In this document: in pieces, positions 54,816-63,862 of the stretch
How the letters are laid out: each line of letters begins with the position of its first letter
Numbering within the stretch: position 1 is the first letter of the stretch
The notes under the pieces: model-generated
Told to the model about the DNA's origin: nothing
The model's input: only the letters and a program-made list of their open reading frames with translations
Database searches by the model: none
Source: Anaerocolumna sedimenticola
Lineage (GTDB): Bacteria; Bacillota; Clostridia; Lachnospirales; Lachnospiraceae
DNA: 64,000 bases
Direction: 5' to 3'
Assembly (NCBI RefSeq): GCF_009931695.1
Contig: NZ_CP048000.1
Span: 4,358,501 to 4,422,500 of the forward strand
Position numbers and translations under genes: made by a program

Positions 54816-55250
54816 TTAATTCTTCTGGAAGATTCGGAAGATTGTATCCATTATAAAAATAGCTAAAGCAATCATTCCGGCTAACTGCATGGTTTCACTA
54901 AAGTAAAAACCGGCTAAAGAGTTATCATTTTTAATTAAATTATAAACGATACGGTACATACCTACTCCCGGAACTAAAGGTAAAATGCCGGCAATCAAAA
55001 ATAAGGTAACCGGTGTTTTCATTAATCTGGCAAAACTATGGGAAATCAGTGCAACTACCAGTGCTGCCAGAAACATACTGGCAACCGCAGAACAACCGGC
55101 CTCCATTAGGAGCAAATATACCAACCAACCTACAGCCCCTACTAAACCTGCGCGACCTAAGAACTTCTTAGGTACCCCGATTGTAATAGCCATAGAAACG
55201 ACTGCAATAAATGAACCAATTACCTGTATCAATATTTGTATCAAAATCAT
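54816..55250 (-). CDS. threonine/serine exporter, ThrE_2-like half
   Basis: A 144-residue membrane protein of the YjjB/ThrE_2 (DUF3815) group with four or five helices, SHSFARLMKTPVTLFLIAGI and the LPLVPGVGMYR motif. It pairs with the ThrE-like protein encoded just upstream, with which it overlaps by four bases. Together they resemble the YjjP-YjjB exporter, known for succinate in enteric bacteria, and the ThrE threonine exporter of Corynebacterium. Substrate not determined here. Confidence 0.85.
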   Translation of the reverse strand: MILIQILIQVIGSFIAVVSMAITIGVPKKFLGRAGLVGAVGWLVYLLLMEAGCSAVASMFLAALVVALISHSFARLMKTPVTLFLIAGILPLVPGVGMYRIVYNLIKNDNSLAGFYFSETMQLAGMIALAIFIMDTIFRIFQKN

Positions 55251-56029
55251 ACGGCTATTCCTCCTGCTATAAATGAGTAGAAAGCAATTCCGATACCAAT
55301 CCCGGCTGCCGTGGAGGTTGCAGAAACAAAAGCTTCAATTGCTCTTGCACCGCCCGACATATAATCTCCCTGTAAAGTATCCCGAATAGCATTGGTAATT
55401 GCTACTCCAGGCAGCAAAGGCATAACGGAACCACCGATTAATGCATCCAGTTGGATTGCTAATCCTAAATTATGAAGAAAAAACATACTGTTAAATGCAA
55501 TCAATATTGATGATACCAGATTTTTTATAAAAGTATTTACTCTAAGATTTTTAGAAATAATTAGAATCAGAACAATGAGTCCTCCGTTCAGTCCCGCAAT
55601 AATGCTGTTTAACCAATCACCGCCTAATAATATGGTAAATGATAAAGCAGCAATCATTGTACAAAGATAATTAACGGTACTACTATACTGTTTTTTATTT
55701 TTTATATTTTTAAGGCTTTCATAAGCTTCTTCCAGTGTTATTTTCCCGTCGCATAATTTCCTGGATACATTATTTGCTTCATAAATGTGGGATATATTCG
55801 TTATCCGGTTATCCACTCTTTTTACGACTGTTATGGAATCTATGTTAGAATCCCCTAAAGTTAAAAAGATACCGGTGGGCGTAACGAATGTTTCTGTCTT
55901 TTCCAGACCGGATATTTTTAAAATTCTGCACATGGTATCTTCAACCCGATACGTTTCGGCACCTCCAAGAAGCATTATTTCTCCTGTCAGCATTGCAGTA
56001 TCCACTAATAATTTATAATTCATTGCCAT
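55247..56029 (-). CDS. threonine/serine exporter, ThrE-like half (DUF1212)
   Basis: A 260-residue protein. The N-terminal cytosolic domain has TAMLTGEIMLLGGAETYRVED and TPTGIFLTLGDS, the DUF1212 pattern, followed by five membrane helices with VMPLLPGVAITNAIRDTLQG. The start is uncertain: ATG at 56029 or 56023, both after GGAGAG. It overlaps the partner gene (ATGA). Confidence 0.85.
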   Translation of the reverse strand: MAMNYKLLVDTAMLTGEIMLLGGAETYRVEDTMCRILKISGLEKTETFVTPTGIFLTLGDSNIDSITVVKRVDNRITNISHIYEANNVSRKLCDGKITLEEAYESLKNIKNKKQYSSTVNYLCTMIAALSFTILLGGDWLNSIIAGLNGGLIVLILIISKNLRVNTFIKNLVSSILIAFNSMFFLHNLGLAIQLDALIGGSVMPLLPGVAITNAIRDTLQGDYMSGGARAIEAFVSATSTAAGIGIGIAFYSFIAGGIAV

Positions 56030-56344
56030 GACTCTCCAATCAGGGAATATTATTGAGAATATGAACGAAAAAGTTAACAAATAATTTTTATTATCTTCAT
56101 ACTTTACTCATATTTTAAATTTATAATTGACTTAAGAAAGTGAAATTATGCTCCACTCTCTCTCCTCCCCCATATTAATATAAATTGAGTAAGCGGTAAA
56201 TGGTTAACATTTATCGCTTTTCTCTTACTCCCGTATTCTAACTATTTTCATATTGAGGTCTTTTTAAACACATCACCATAAATAGCAGGGTTCATTAAGA
56301 AAGGACAAGTCATATTATTATAATCTGACTCGTCCTTTCAATTC
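56030..56344. other. gap with terminator of the PH-domain gene
   Basis: No gene. GAAAGGACAAGTCA (56299-56312) and TGACTCGTCCTTTC (56326-56339) form a 14-base stem with one mismatch, six bases after the stop of the leftward PH-domain gene. The T-run on the minus strand is short (TTAATG). Confidence 0.6.
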
Positions 56345-56716
56345 TTATTTAATATCATCCGTATCCACATCTGAATTATCAATATCCATGGTATGCATCG
56401 TTCTTCTCTTTCTTCTTGCCTCTTCCGAAGCATTCATGAGAAAATCCTTAATTACATTTGCATTCCTGATATGTAATAATACTAACTCCGGATGAGTTGT
56501 ATCTCCAGTATAGCAAGTCACCGTTCCCAGTTTAAATATCCTCTCCATAAAGCTTTTAGTAAGTTTTACGTCCTGAACCTTATACATAAATGCATCATCG
56601 ACGGTAATATTAAGAAATCCGCTGGTTATGGTAACTTTTTCATCCGATATGGTATAAGTAGTAAAACAAATTGGCAATGCAAGGAACCTTGTCCTTTTTT
56701 TCTCAATGTAAATCAT
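56345..56716 (-). CDS. bacterial PH-domain protein
   Basis: A 123-residue protein with a bPH2-like domain: RTRFLALPICFTTYTISDEK, VTITSGFLNITVDD, MYKVQDVKLTKSFMERIFKLG, TVTCYTGDTTHPELVLLHI. The tail is charged and ends in acidic residues. Similar proteins occur with membrane stress systems; function unknown. GAGGAGCAAAACG precedes the ATG. It is 25 bases after the lipoprotein gene. Confidence 0.82.
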   Translation of the reverse strand: MIYIEKKRTRFLALPICFTTYTISDEKVTITSGFLNITVDDAFMYKVQDVKLTKSFMERIFKLGTVTCYTGDTTHPELVLLHIRNANVIKDFLMNASEEARRKRRTMHTMDIDNSDVDTDDIK

Positions 56717-56740
56717 CGTTTTGCTCCTCTAGAAATATTA

Positions 56741-57502
56741 TTAATTTAAATCAATTACCGTAGTTTTATCTTCATACGTTATTGCAAGCTTCAAATCAGA
56801 AATATCCATATTTTTTGGCACATCAAACATAACTACGGCTTGTTGAGTTTTACCGGCAGCAACATCGAGATTTATATACTGAATATCATTATTTAGTAAG
56901 GTCATCATGGGGTTATAGACAGCATTTGTTTTGTCAGTCAGCTGATATTTTATACTGTTATTCTTTAAATCAAGAGTTCTGGCTTTGGTGGATGTATTTT
57001 TGATATTAAAATTAATTGCTAACAATTTATGGTCTTTCGTGGATTCTAGTGTGAAAAAATCATATTCATCCGGATAACTGGAATAAAATTTATGATTGAT
57101 ATACTTAATGCTGAATTTATCTTTAAAAATTTCTTTATATAAACTTGCCAGACTTACAATACTTCCATTTTGCTTATCAGCATAAAGGTCGGAGGTAGCC
57201 TGTGACACTGCTGAACTGCTTACACCAGTGTCATTACTTTTTTTATCAGATGGGTCCAGAGTCTCATCAGGTTCTGTTATTTCTCCAGTTTCTGATATAT
57301 CTGCAGAATCTGTTGTATCTGCTGTATCCGTAGTCTCCTGATATATCAGTGCTTCTTCATAATTCGAATCATGTCTTAACATAGTACCTGCCATGTATTC
57401 AGCTAATACATCGCTTTCCTGGTCATTTATTTCAATTAGCTGCGCACAGCCGGTCAGCATCACTCCACAGATTGTAATTAATATTAAGAGTAGTTTCCTC
57501 AC
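56741..57502 (-). CDS. lipoprotein of unknown function
   Basis: A 253-residue lipoprotein with lipobox GVMLTGCAQL. A spacer of about 70 residues is rich in Thr, Asp, Ser and Glu. The C-terminal part (HKLLAINFNIKNTSTKARTL, then AVVMFDVPKNMDISDLKLAI) resembles DUF4352-like immunoglobulin domains. It is downstream of a two-component system, pointing to an envelope role. Confidence 0.72.
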   Translation of the reverse strand: MRKLLLILITICGVMLTGCAQLIEINDQESDVLAEYMAGTMLRHDSNYEEALIYQETTDTADTTDSADISETGEITEPDETLDPSDKKSNDTGVSSSAVSQATSDLYADKQNGSIVSLASLYKEIFKDKFSIKYINHKFYSSYPDEYDFFTLESTKDHKLLAINFNIKNTSTKARTLDLKNNSIKYQLTDKTNAVYNPMMTLLNNDIQYINLDVAAGKTQQAVVMFDVPKNMDISDLKLAITYEDKTTVIDLN

Positions 57503-57631
57503 AATTTATCCTCCCGTAGAAAATCATTATAATTCACCTACATAATACCACTAATTACAAATTTGAGCAATCATAAACTTTAAATCTAAGAAAAATTTCT
57601 CATATTAATCCTATATCTGGATACGATACCT

Positions 57632-59200
57632 TTAATTTATTTTTGTATCCAATTCAAACCAGAATTCAACACCTGTTTCATGATTAATTACACCACACTC
57701 CTGATTTAAGGAAGACATGATTGCTTTTACTATAGAAAGACCAATGCCGCTTCCTCCATATTCCCTGGTTCTGGCTTTATCCACCTTATAAAACTTAATC
57801 CATATCTTATCAAGATCTTCTTCAGGTATATTAGCACCCGTATTAAATACGGCAACCCGTACCGCATCCTCCTTTTGTATCAGTTTTATCTCTATTATTT
57901 TAGCTCCGTCCACATGGTTTAGGGCATTACTGACATAATTCGTAACTACTTCCTCCACCATATATTCATCTGCCCATACATAGATAGGTTCTTTTTGCTC
58001 AAAATGAAGTAATACCTCTTTTTGCTGAATCAATATTTCTGCTGAATCCAGTACGGATTGAATTAAGGCAACAATATCAAAACGTTCAATATTAACCTGA
58101 TTATTACCGGATTCAATCTGATTCAGGGACAATAATTTCTTAACCATTTCATTCATTTTTTTCGCTTCATCAACAATAACCTCACAGTAAAAATCCCTGC
58201 TGTCTTCGTCATCATTAATATTGTCTTTTAAACCTTCCGCATACCCCTGGATTAAAGCAATTGGGGTTTTAAGTTCGTGCGTTACATTGGATAAGAAATC
58301 TTTTCGCATCTCATCTATCTGTATCTTGTTCTGAATATCGGAAAGCAGCTCATTATTAGCACTTTTTAATTCCGATATGGTTTTTTCCAGTTTTTCCGAT
58401 AACGTATTAATACTGCTGCCAAGCTCTCCTATTTCATCCTGGGATGTTACAAAATATTTTGCATCAAAATCCAGATCACTCATTCTTTTGGAAATGCCTG
58501 CAAGCTGCAGGATTGGCTTAGAGAATCTTCTGCTGATATAAAACATGACAATAGAAGCTATTACAACGGATATCATTCCAACATAAGCTAAAAATTTATT
58601 CGCCACTTCCACACTTTCCCGCATGCTCTCCAAATTCGTTCGTATAAATACAATGTTTCCTCCCTCTAAATTACCAATCAAATCCACGTAATTGGATTCG
58701 ATGCGGGGATCAAAAGTCTTAAAAATATTATAATTGTTCGTACTCTTTACAAGGTCTTTTGATTTGACCTGCGGATTTACTTCACCAAAAATATAACCCT
58801 TGATCAATTGAAGTATCTGGGCATATCTTTCATTTTTTTCATTATTTTTATTATTACCGTTATCCTTATCTTCATCAAAAGGCACCCATTCAGAGCGGTC
58901 AAACCAAGCGGTGTGTGCAATAATATAGATACTGACATTACGGCTTTCTACAAATCGCTCCAGTTTTAATTTATCCTGGTTTGAGGTAGTATTCTTATCA
59001 TTACTGTTTTTAAAAATGTCATTAACTTCATCGTAAGTTTTTCCCAAGGTATTAATTTTACTATGAATATAATAGTCTTCTAAAAGCGTTCTGTTTAAAA
59101 ACCATAACGTAAAGATTGTCAATATTATGATAAGCGTCAGGGTAAAGGTTAATTTAAACCGTATAGAATGCCGGTTTATATTTTTCAAACGAACTTTCAT
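57632..59200 (-). CDS. sensor histidine kinase
   Basis: A 522-residue kinase: a TM helix near residue 25 (TLIIILTIFTLWFLN), an extracellular region with a polar Asn/Lys-rich insert, a second TM helix near 210, HAMP, HisKA with FLSNVTHELKTPIALIQGY and HATPase with NYVSNALNHVD, FNTGANIPEED and GGSGIGLSIV. It overlaps the response regulator gene by four bases. The signal is unknown. Confidence 0.9.
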   Translation of the reverse strand: MKVRLKNINRHSIRFKLTFTLTLIIILTIFTLWFLNRTLLEDYYIHSKINTLGKTYDEVNDIFKNSNDKNTTSNQDKLKLERFVESRNVSIYIIAHTAWFDRSEWVPFDEDKDNGNNKNNEKNERYAQILQLIKGYIFGEVNPQVKSKDLVKSTNNYNIFKTFDPRIESNYVDLIGNLEGGNIVFIRTNLESMRESVEVANKFLAYVGMISVVIASIVMFYISRRFSKPILQLAGISKRMSDLDFDAKYFVTSQDEIGELGSSINTLSEKLEKTISELKSANNELLSDIQNKIQIDEMRKDFLSNVTHELKTPIALIQGYAEGLKDNINDDEDSRDFYCEVIVDEAKKMNEMVKKLLSLNQIESGNNQVNIERFDIVALIQSVLDSAEILIQQKEVLLHFEQKEPIYVWADEYMVEEVVTNYVSNALNHVDGAKIIEIKLIQKEDAVRVAVFNTGANIPEEDLDKIWIKFYKVDKARTREYGGSGIGLSIVKAIMSSLNQECGVINHETGVEFWFELDTKIN

Positions 59201-59874
59201 GGTTCTACCTCAAATTTATACCCCATTCCCCAAATTGTTTTAATATAATCCCCTTTAGGACCCATTTTGCTTCTTAACTTTTTTACATGGGTATCAATGG
59301 TCCTTGCATCTCCAAAATAATCATAATTCCAAACGTTATTTAAGATACGTTCCCTGGATAAAGCTACTCCCTGGTTCGTAATAAAATACGTCAGCAGTTC
59401 AAATTCTTTGTAACTTAAATCTATATTAACATTGTCGATTTTAACCTGATGTGCCGCTTTGTCCAGTACAATTCCGCCAACATCAATAACATCTTCCTCC
59501 AATGCATTGGCCCTTCTTAATATTGCTTCTACGCGGGCTACTAATATTTTAGGACTAAAAGGCTTCGATATGTATTCATCTACACCTAACTCAAAGCCAA
59601 GCAATTCATCTTTCTCATCACTTTTAGCAGTCAGCATAATAATAGGTACCTTGGAATATTGCCTGATTTCACGGCAAACCTGCCATCCGTCCATCTTCGG
59701 CATCATAACGTCCAATATAATTAATGCGATTTCCTTACTTTCAAAAAAAATATCCACTGCCTGTTCGCCGTTTTCCGCTTCTAATACGTCAAAATTCTTT
59801 TTGCTTAAAAAATCTTTAACCAGTTTTCGCATTCTGCTTTCATCATCTACAACAAGTACTTTTAATTTATCCAT
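59197..59874 (-). CDS. OmpR-type response regulator
   Basis: A 225-residue regulator. The receiver has VVDDESRMRKL, the phospho-Asp in ALIILDVMMPKMDGW, and EYISKPFSPK. The winged helix has LSYKEFELLTYFITNQGV and ARTIDTHVKKLRSKMG. The ATG at 59874 follows GGAGGTATATT. It is the first gene of the two-component unit, with overlapping kinase. Confidence 0.92.
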   Translation of the reverse strand: MDKLKVLVVDDESRMRKLVKDFLSKKNFDVLEAENGEQAVDIFFESKEIALIILDVMMPKMDGWQVCREIRQYSKVPIIMLTAKSDEKDELLGFELGVDEYISKPFSPKILVARVEAILRRANALEEDVIDVGGIVLDKAAHQVKIDNVNIDLSYKEFELLTYFITNQGVALSRERILNNVWNYDYFGDARTIDTHVKKLRSKMGPKGDYIKTIWGMGYKFEVEP

Positions 59875-60048
59875 AATATACCTCCAATCCAAACAATATG
59901 TTCGTCCTTAAGGACGGACGCCATTTCTTAACAATGTTAAAGATAATTTTATATGCAAAAGTACATTGTTAATTTAAATATGCTCGCCTTTAGCTATATT
60001 ATAACAATTATTTATGAAAAAAGTATGTTTTACCATTATAATTCTTAT

Positions 60049-60603
60049 TTATTCCAAAGTGTTCATACCATCCAGAGCTTTTTCACGTTGTATTAATTCC
60101 TGCTCTCTGTTATTTAATTCTTCTTCCCAAGTAGAATAACGGTTTACTATTTTATTTTCAAAATCAGCATACACAGATTTGTCTGTAAATACAGCAATTA
60201 TTAGCATGCCCAGGATTGTAATTAATAAGAATATATTAATAATTCTCGTTTTCCTGATACGGTATTTTTGCTTTTCAGTCAAAAGTTTATATTTCTCCAA
60301 AGATAAAATATCTGCATTATAGGTTTCTTGTGCCGGTATGTATATTCCATCAATATCTTCCTCTTTCACAATACCCGAGTTTAGAATTGTCCCCTGAAGT
60401 TCCTTTAGAAAAGTATATCCAATTATGGTATGAAAGGTGCGGTTTTCAATTAATTTAATATAAAGTTTAAGTGCGGTTCTGGCATCAGTTAAATCAGCTT
60501 TGGAATGTAAGAAATGGATGGATTCATATTCCTCCTTGGCTTCATTATAATCTTTATTGGTACTAAAAAGGTATCCGCCTATTATTAAACCTTTCTCTCG
60601 CAT
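60049..60603 (-). CDS. hypothetical membrane protein with coiled coil
   Basis: A 184-residue protein: a helical N-terminal half with TPR-like spacing (NKDYNEAKEEYESIHFLHSK), one membrane helix near residue 150 (IINIFLLITILGMLIIAVF) and a C-terminal coiled coil (WEEELNNREQELIQREKAL). No family recognised. AGGAGAATTTCGT precedes the ATG at 60603. It lies between a hairpin-rich non-coding stretch and the two-component genes. Confidence 0.65.
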   Translation of the reverse strand: MREKGLIIGGYLFSTNKDYNEAKEEYESIHFLHSKADLTDARTALKLYIKLIENRTFHTIIGYTFLKELQGTILNSGIVKEEDIDGIYIPAQETYNADILSLEKYKLLTEKQKYRIRKTRIINIFLLITILGMLIIAVFTDKSVYADFENKIVNRYSTWEEELNNREQELIQREKALDGMNTLE

Positions 60604-60651
60604 ACGAAATTCTCCTATCTTTATATAGCTTGTGCCGGATATATTTGTTTC

Positions 60652-60813
60652 AGTCAAAGCGGATATTCGCAATCCGCTACGCTACTTGCTCATAACCTTA
60701 TGCCTGCTACGCAGGCATTTCAGTCGGAGCCCACCCTCCGACTGAAACAAGTAAGTCCCAAACCCACCGCTTACGCTTCGCTAAGAAGCGGGGGATTTAC
60801 TTGTAAGGTTAAA
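60652..60813. repeat. dispersed palindromic element, long copy
   Basis: A 162-base element with four hairpins in a row: AGCGGAT/ATCCGCT, ATGCCTGC-TAC-GCAGGCAT, TTTCAGTCGGAG/CTCCGACTGAAA and CCGCTT/AAGCGG. Its ends match the short copy at 43111-43161 (36 left bases with two differences; 15 right bases exact). No transposase is present. The hairpin followed by GGGGGATTTACTTG recalls right ends of IS200/IS605-type elements. Confidence 0.72.
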
Positions 60814-60816
60814 ATT

Positions 60817-60925
60817 TCATCCGTAGACCAATTTCCAGTAAAGATTTCTTATACCGGTCCTCAAAGAATTGCCGTTAGTGATAGTAAATATAGGCTATTT
60901 CTTCGCGATTATGAACTACGGATGA
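60817..60925. other. long-range inverted repeat after the palindromic element
   Basis: TCATCCGTAG (60817-60826) and CTACGGATGA (60916-60925) are perfect inverses with 89 bases between. There is further local pairing inside (GACC/GGTC). It lies three bases after the dispersed element and before the cyclophilin gene end. It might be a terminator domain or a structured RNA. Confidence 0.45.
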
Positions 60926-60980
60926 TTAAAATTACGTATTATTTTTTATTAAATATATCTGTTAAAATTATTTCTAATAA

Positions 60981-61658
60981 TTATTCTTTGTATTTAAATA
61001 CATTTATTTTTTCTATAATGACATCTTTTACAGGCTTATCCTCACCATCCACTTCCACTGCTGCTACAGTATCCAAAACATCCAAGCCATCATAAACCTG
61101 TCCAAAGACTGTATGTTTTTGATAAAGCCATGGTGTTCCGCCAACTTCACTATATTTGGAAACTGCTTCTTCATTAAACTTTACACCGTATTGCTGCTCA
61201 ACCTGAGTTAACATATCCTGACCGTAAGTTTGTTTTGTCTGAACAATAAAAAATTGGCTTCCATTGGTATTTGGCCCTGAATTGGCCATACACAAAGCAC
61301 CTCTGTAGGGCTGCAGTTTATCAGAAAATTCATCTTCAAAATTATCTCCCCAGATACTTTCACCGCCGGCTCCGGTTCCGGTAGGATCACCGCCCTGTAT
61401 CATAAAATCATTAATTACCCTATGAAATGTCAGCCCATTATAATATCCGTCTTTAGCATGTGTTGTAAAATTTTCAACAGCTTTTGGAGCAACATCATTA
61501 AAAAATTTTACAAATATTGAACCATAATCCTTAATTACTATTTCAGCAACCGTTTCTCCTTTTTTTGGTTCCGATAATTGATCTGCTTTTTTAGAACATC
61601 CTCCCAGTAAGGTAATACCGATTACCAGAATTAAAATTAATGATAGTGTTTTTTTCAT
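60981..61658 (-). CDS. peptidyl-prolyl isomerase lipoprotein (cyclophilin)
   Basis: A 225-residue cyclophilin with a lipobox signal (GITLLGGCSKK). The core shows YYNGLTFHRVINDFMIQGGD, GALCMANSGPNTNGSQFFI and KHTVFGQVYDGLDVLD. The active-site Arg (FHRV), Phe/Met/Gln (FMIQGGD) are present; W is replaced by H in KHTVFG, as in many bacterial forms. It helps fold proteins outside the membrane. Confidence 0.92.
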   Translation of the reverse strand: MKKTLSLILILVIGITLLGGCSKKADQLSEPKKGETVAEIVIKDYGSIFVKFFNDVAPKAVENFTTHAKDGYYNGLTFHRVINDFMIQGGDPTGTGAGGESIWGDNFEDEFSDKLQPYRGALCMANSGPNTNGSQFFIVQTKQTYGQDMLTQVEQQYGVKFNEEAVSKYSEVGGTPWLYQKHTVFGQVYDGLDVLDTVAAVEVDGEDKPVKDVIIEKINVFKYKE

Positions 61659-61819
61659 ATTTACCTCTTTCCGGATATTTAATTTTATTTAAATATACCT
61701 TTCTCTTTCTATGTTTTTATTTTTAAATCTTTTGATCTTTTTAATTTTATAGACTTTTAATTTCTTAATATTCAACTTACTTTTAATTTTAGCCCTTATT
61801 TTTTTAATAAGCCTCGTAA

Positions 61820-62516
61820 TTAATCAACTTCCTGCAGGTATTTTAAACCCCAATCCTTTCTGATTCCATCCATAATCAGCCTAATATCCAGTATTCTGTA
61901 AAGGAAATGGTTCCGTTTGCTTTTCATCTGACCGGCTCTTAAGCAGCTATTTACTTCATAAGCCTGGAATTCATAACCATTAATTCGTCCCTCTTCCGAA
62001 TAAGTTTCAATTTCATTACCTTTCAAATCATAAATCACAGCTTTATCAGCATTCAGAAATTTGGCACAACAATTTTTTCGTTATCACCAATGATAATGGC
62101 CTACTTACCTACTTCTGCATTAATTGCAGAACTTAACATTGCAATTACGTCAGTATCAAATTTAAATAAGATACAGTTTTGTACATCAATACCACTGTCC
62201 AAGAAAACACCGGTTGCCATTACCTGTAAAGGTAATTGTCCCATTAAATGCACAGCATAAGTGATGGGATATACCCCTGCATCTAATAATGCACCTTTGG
62301 CTAAGGAATAATTATACAAACGATTCGATTCATTCAAAGGTACGGTAAAACCAAATCCCACTTTCGAATACCAAACTTCTCTGCAAATTTCTTAGCTTTA
62401 TTTACATCCCTGGATGCTACGGCAGTAAGTTCTGTATATTCCATTTGCTTTAAGGCTGCTGTGAAAGAGGCAGAAATGTTACCGGCTCCGATTATTCCCC
62501 AGTTTATAACTTTCAT
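61820..62516 (-). pseudogene. Gfo/Idh/MocA oxidoreductase, decayed
   Basis: The start (INWGIIGAGNISASFTAALK, Rossmann loop) is intact, but after KKFAEKFGIRK the sequence jumps to VGFGFTVPLNESNRLYNYSL in another frame, losing about 90 codons including the EKP catalytic region. A stop after INAEVGK (near 62101) and a one-base loss in the next 60 bases follow. Then the C-terminal part (YDLKGNEIETYSEEGRINGY) runs to 61820. So deletion, nonsense and frameshift lesions coexist, unlike the single-base breaks elsewhere. A dead sugar-type dehydrogenase gene. Confidence 0.88.
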
Positions 62517-62830
62517 AGTATTCCTTTCTTTTATTTACTTCTGATTTCCAAAGTATACAACCTTTGGAAAAACACTAATATTTTATCACTAAATTCCTCA
62601 AATGAAAATCCTATCTTTATAAAAAGTTAGAATAAACGAAATTTAATTAATTTATCAACTTTATAGCATACTTTTAATAGTAAAATAAAAATTTTTTAAA
62701 AAAAACACATTTTAGACACAAATTCAGGTTATACTATATTCATGTGATTTAAGATTCGTCTGTAAACCATTTATATTCTGTTGCAAAGTATTCCTTTTCA
62801 TTCAGATATAAGCAACCAAATAATTATTAA

Positions 62831-63174
62831 GGGGTTGTACTGGTTTCGACGGGGGTTTTGAAGTTGCGGAAGCCATTCGCGGACTAGGACCGCGTCATCA
62901 ACTTAGAATTAAATTTAAACGCAGACGAAAATTTAGCGTACGCTGCCTAATGGCAGCTGTCGAACTTAAGCTTCTTGCGGCTTAAGATCTCGGCATCAAA
63001 TTAGCAAGGCACTTTATCTTCAAAGCTTTGAGAGGATAAAAGAACTTATGAAGCTACTGAAGTCTAAAGCCTGTCAACCGGCGTTAGACAGAGGGAATGT
63101 TAAATGATTGACTGTAATGGGAGATGCTGCAATGAATGGGCTTTCGGACAGGGGTTCGATTCCCCTCAGCTCCA
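62831..63174 (+). ncRNA. ssrA: transfer-messenger RNA
   Basis: The 5' end GGGGTTG pairs with CAGCTCC at the 3' end (G-U tolerated), and the T arm GGGGTTCGATTCCCC is present, so the tRNA-like half is complete. The CCA is not encoded. The tag frame at 62921-62950 reads ADENLAYAA and stop, with resume codon GCA. Several pseudoknot stems follow. It rescues stalled ribosomes with SmpB, whose gene is not in the window. Confidence 0.95.
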
Positions 63175-63207
63175 CTAGATTCTTTAGTGAATATAACTGA
63201 TAAAAGT

Positions 63208-63247
63208 GCTTTAAACCGCTTATTTTTCTGGTTTAGAGCTTTTTTTA
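63208..63247 (+). terminator. ssrA terminator
   Basis: GCTTTAAACC (63208-63217) pairs with GGTTTAGAGC (63230-63239), followed by eight T. A standard intrinsic terminator. Confidence 0.85.
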
Positions 63248-63326
63248 TTTACCTGATAAGACCACTCTGAAATTTTGTACCTATTTATATGATAGCTAAC
63301 AGGTGATATCAGAATGGCCTTTTGTA

Positions 63327-63494
63327 TTATTTCGTTTTTATAGCTTCTTCCTCTTCAACTTCATCGCATCGAATATTTACTACCTCTAAATTATGATCCC
63401 ACAACCAGGTAGCTAACTTTTCATATGGAGCATTCAAAATTTTTTCCGTAGCTCCGTCTGTTTGTTCTAATACATAAACACTTATTTTTTTCAT
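63327..63494 (-). CDS. small protein (55 aa)
   Basis: A 55-residue protein starting MKKISVYVLEQTDGA, with KLATWLWDHNLEVVNIRCDE and an acidic-basic end (EEEEAIKTK). AAAGGAGAAACGAT precedes the ATG, a strong ribosome site. Acidic and small, it might be a modulator or an antitoxin-like protein, but nothing in the sequence proves this. No partner ORF is adjacent. Confidence 0.7.
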   Translation of the reverse strand: MKKISVYVLEQTDGATEKILNAPYEKLATWLWDHNLEVVNIRCDEVEEEEAIKTK

Positions 63495-63596
63495 ATCGTT
63501 TCTCCTTTAGGTTTATCATTTGAATCGTTAAAGTGTTAATCCTATTATAACTTGCTGTATCACAGAATTACATCATCAATTTTTCCTATTAATTTT

Positions 63597-63862
63597 TTAC
63601 AGCTTTTTATTTCCAAATTCCCCATTAATTATATTTAAAGCAATTTTTTTAGCATCTGAGCTAATTGAGCCCGGTATATTCGAATATTACTCTTGTTATT
63701 CTGGATCAACATTACATCTTTTATCAAATCAAGATTTTCGCCTCTGAAAACAGTTTTATTTGCAAATATTTTCTTTAACACATCAACTGCTCCCTCGGAG
63801 ATATTTTTAGGGATGACATTCTTTAATCGGGTATATGGTTTTACTCCATGTGTAAGACTTTG
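63597..63862 (-). pseudogene. decayed ORF of unknown type
   Basis: A frame without ATG reads GVKPYTRLKNVIPKNISEGA and FRGENLDLIKDVMLIQNNK; a second frame continues SISSDAKKIALNIINGEFGN and stops at 63597. The latter weakly recalls the CW_7 repeat (IAxxVIxGxxGNG) of lysozymes. Probably a shifted, truncated gene. Confidence 0.35.

Noticed and set aside
60652-60925. retron-type RNA
   Set aside because: No reverse transcriptase gene is nearby, and the neighbours are ordinary chromosomal genes.
62831-63174. ssrA as the attachment site of the prophage in this window
   Set aside because: The prophage lies 47 kb away with normal chromosomal genes between, and no integrase or duplicated 3' end was seen.
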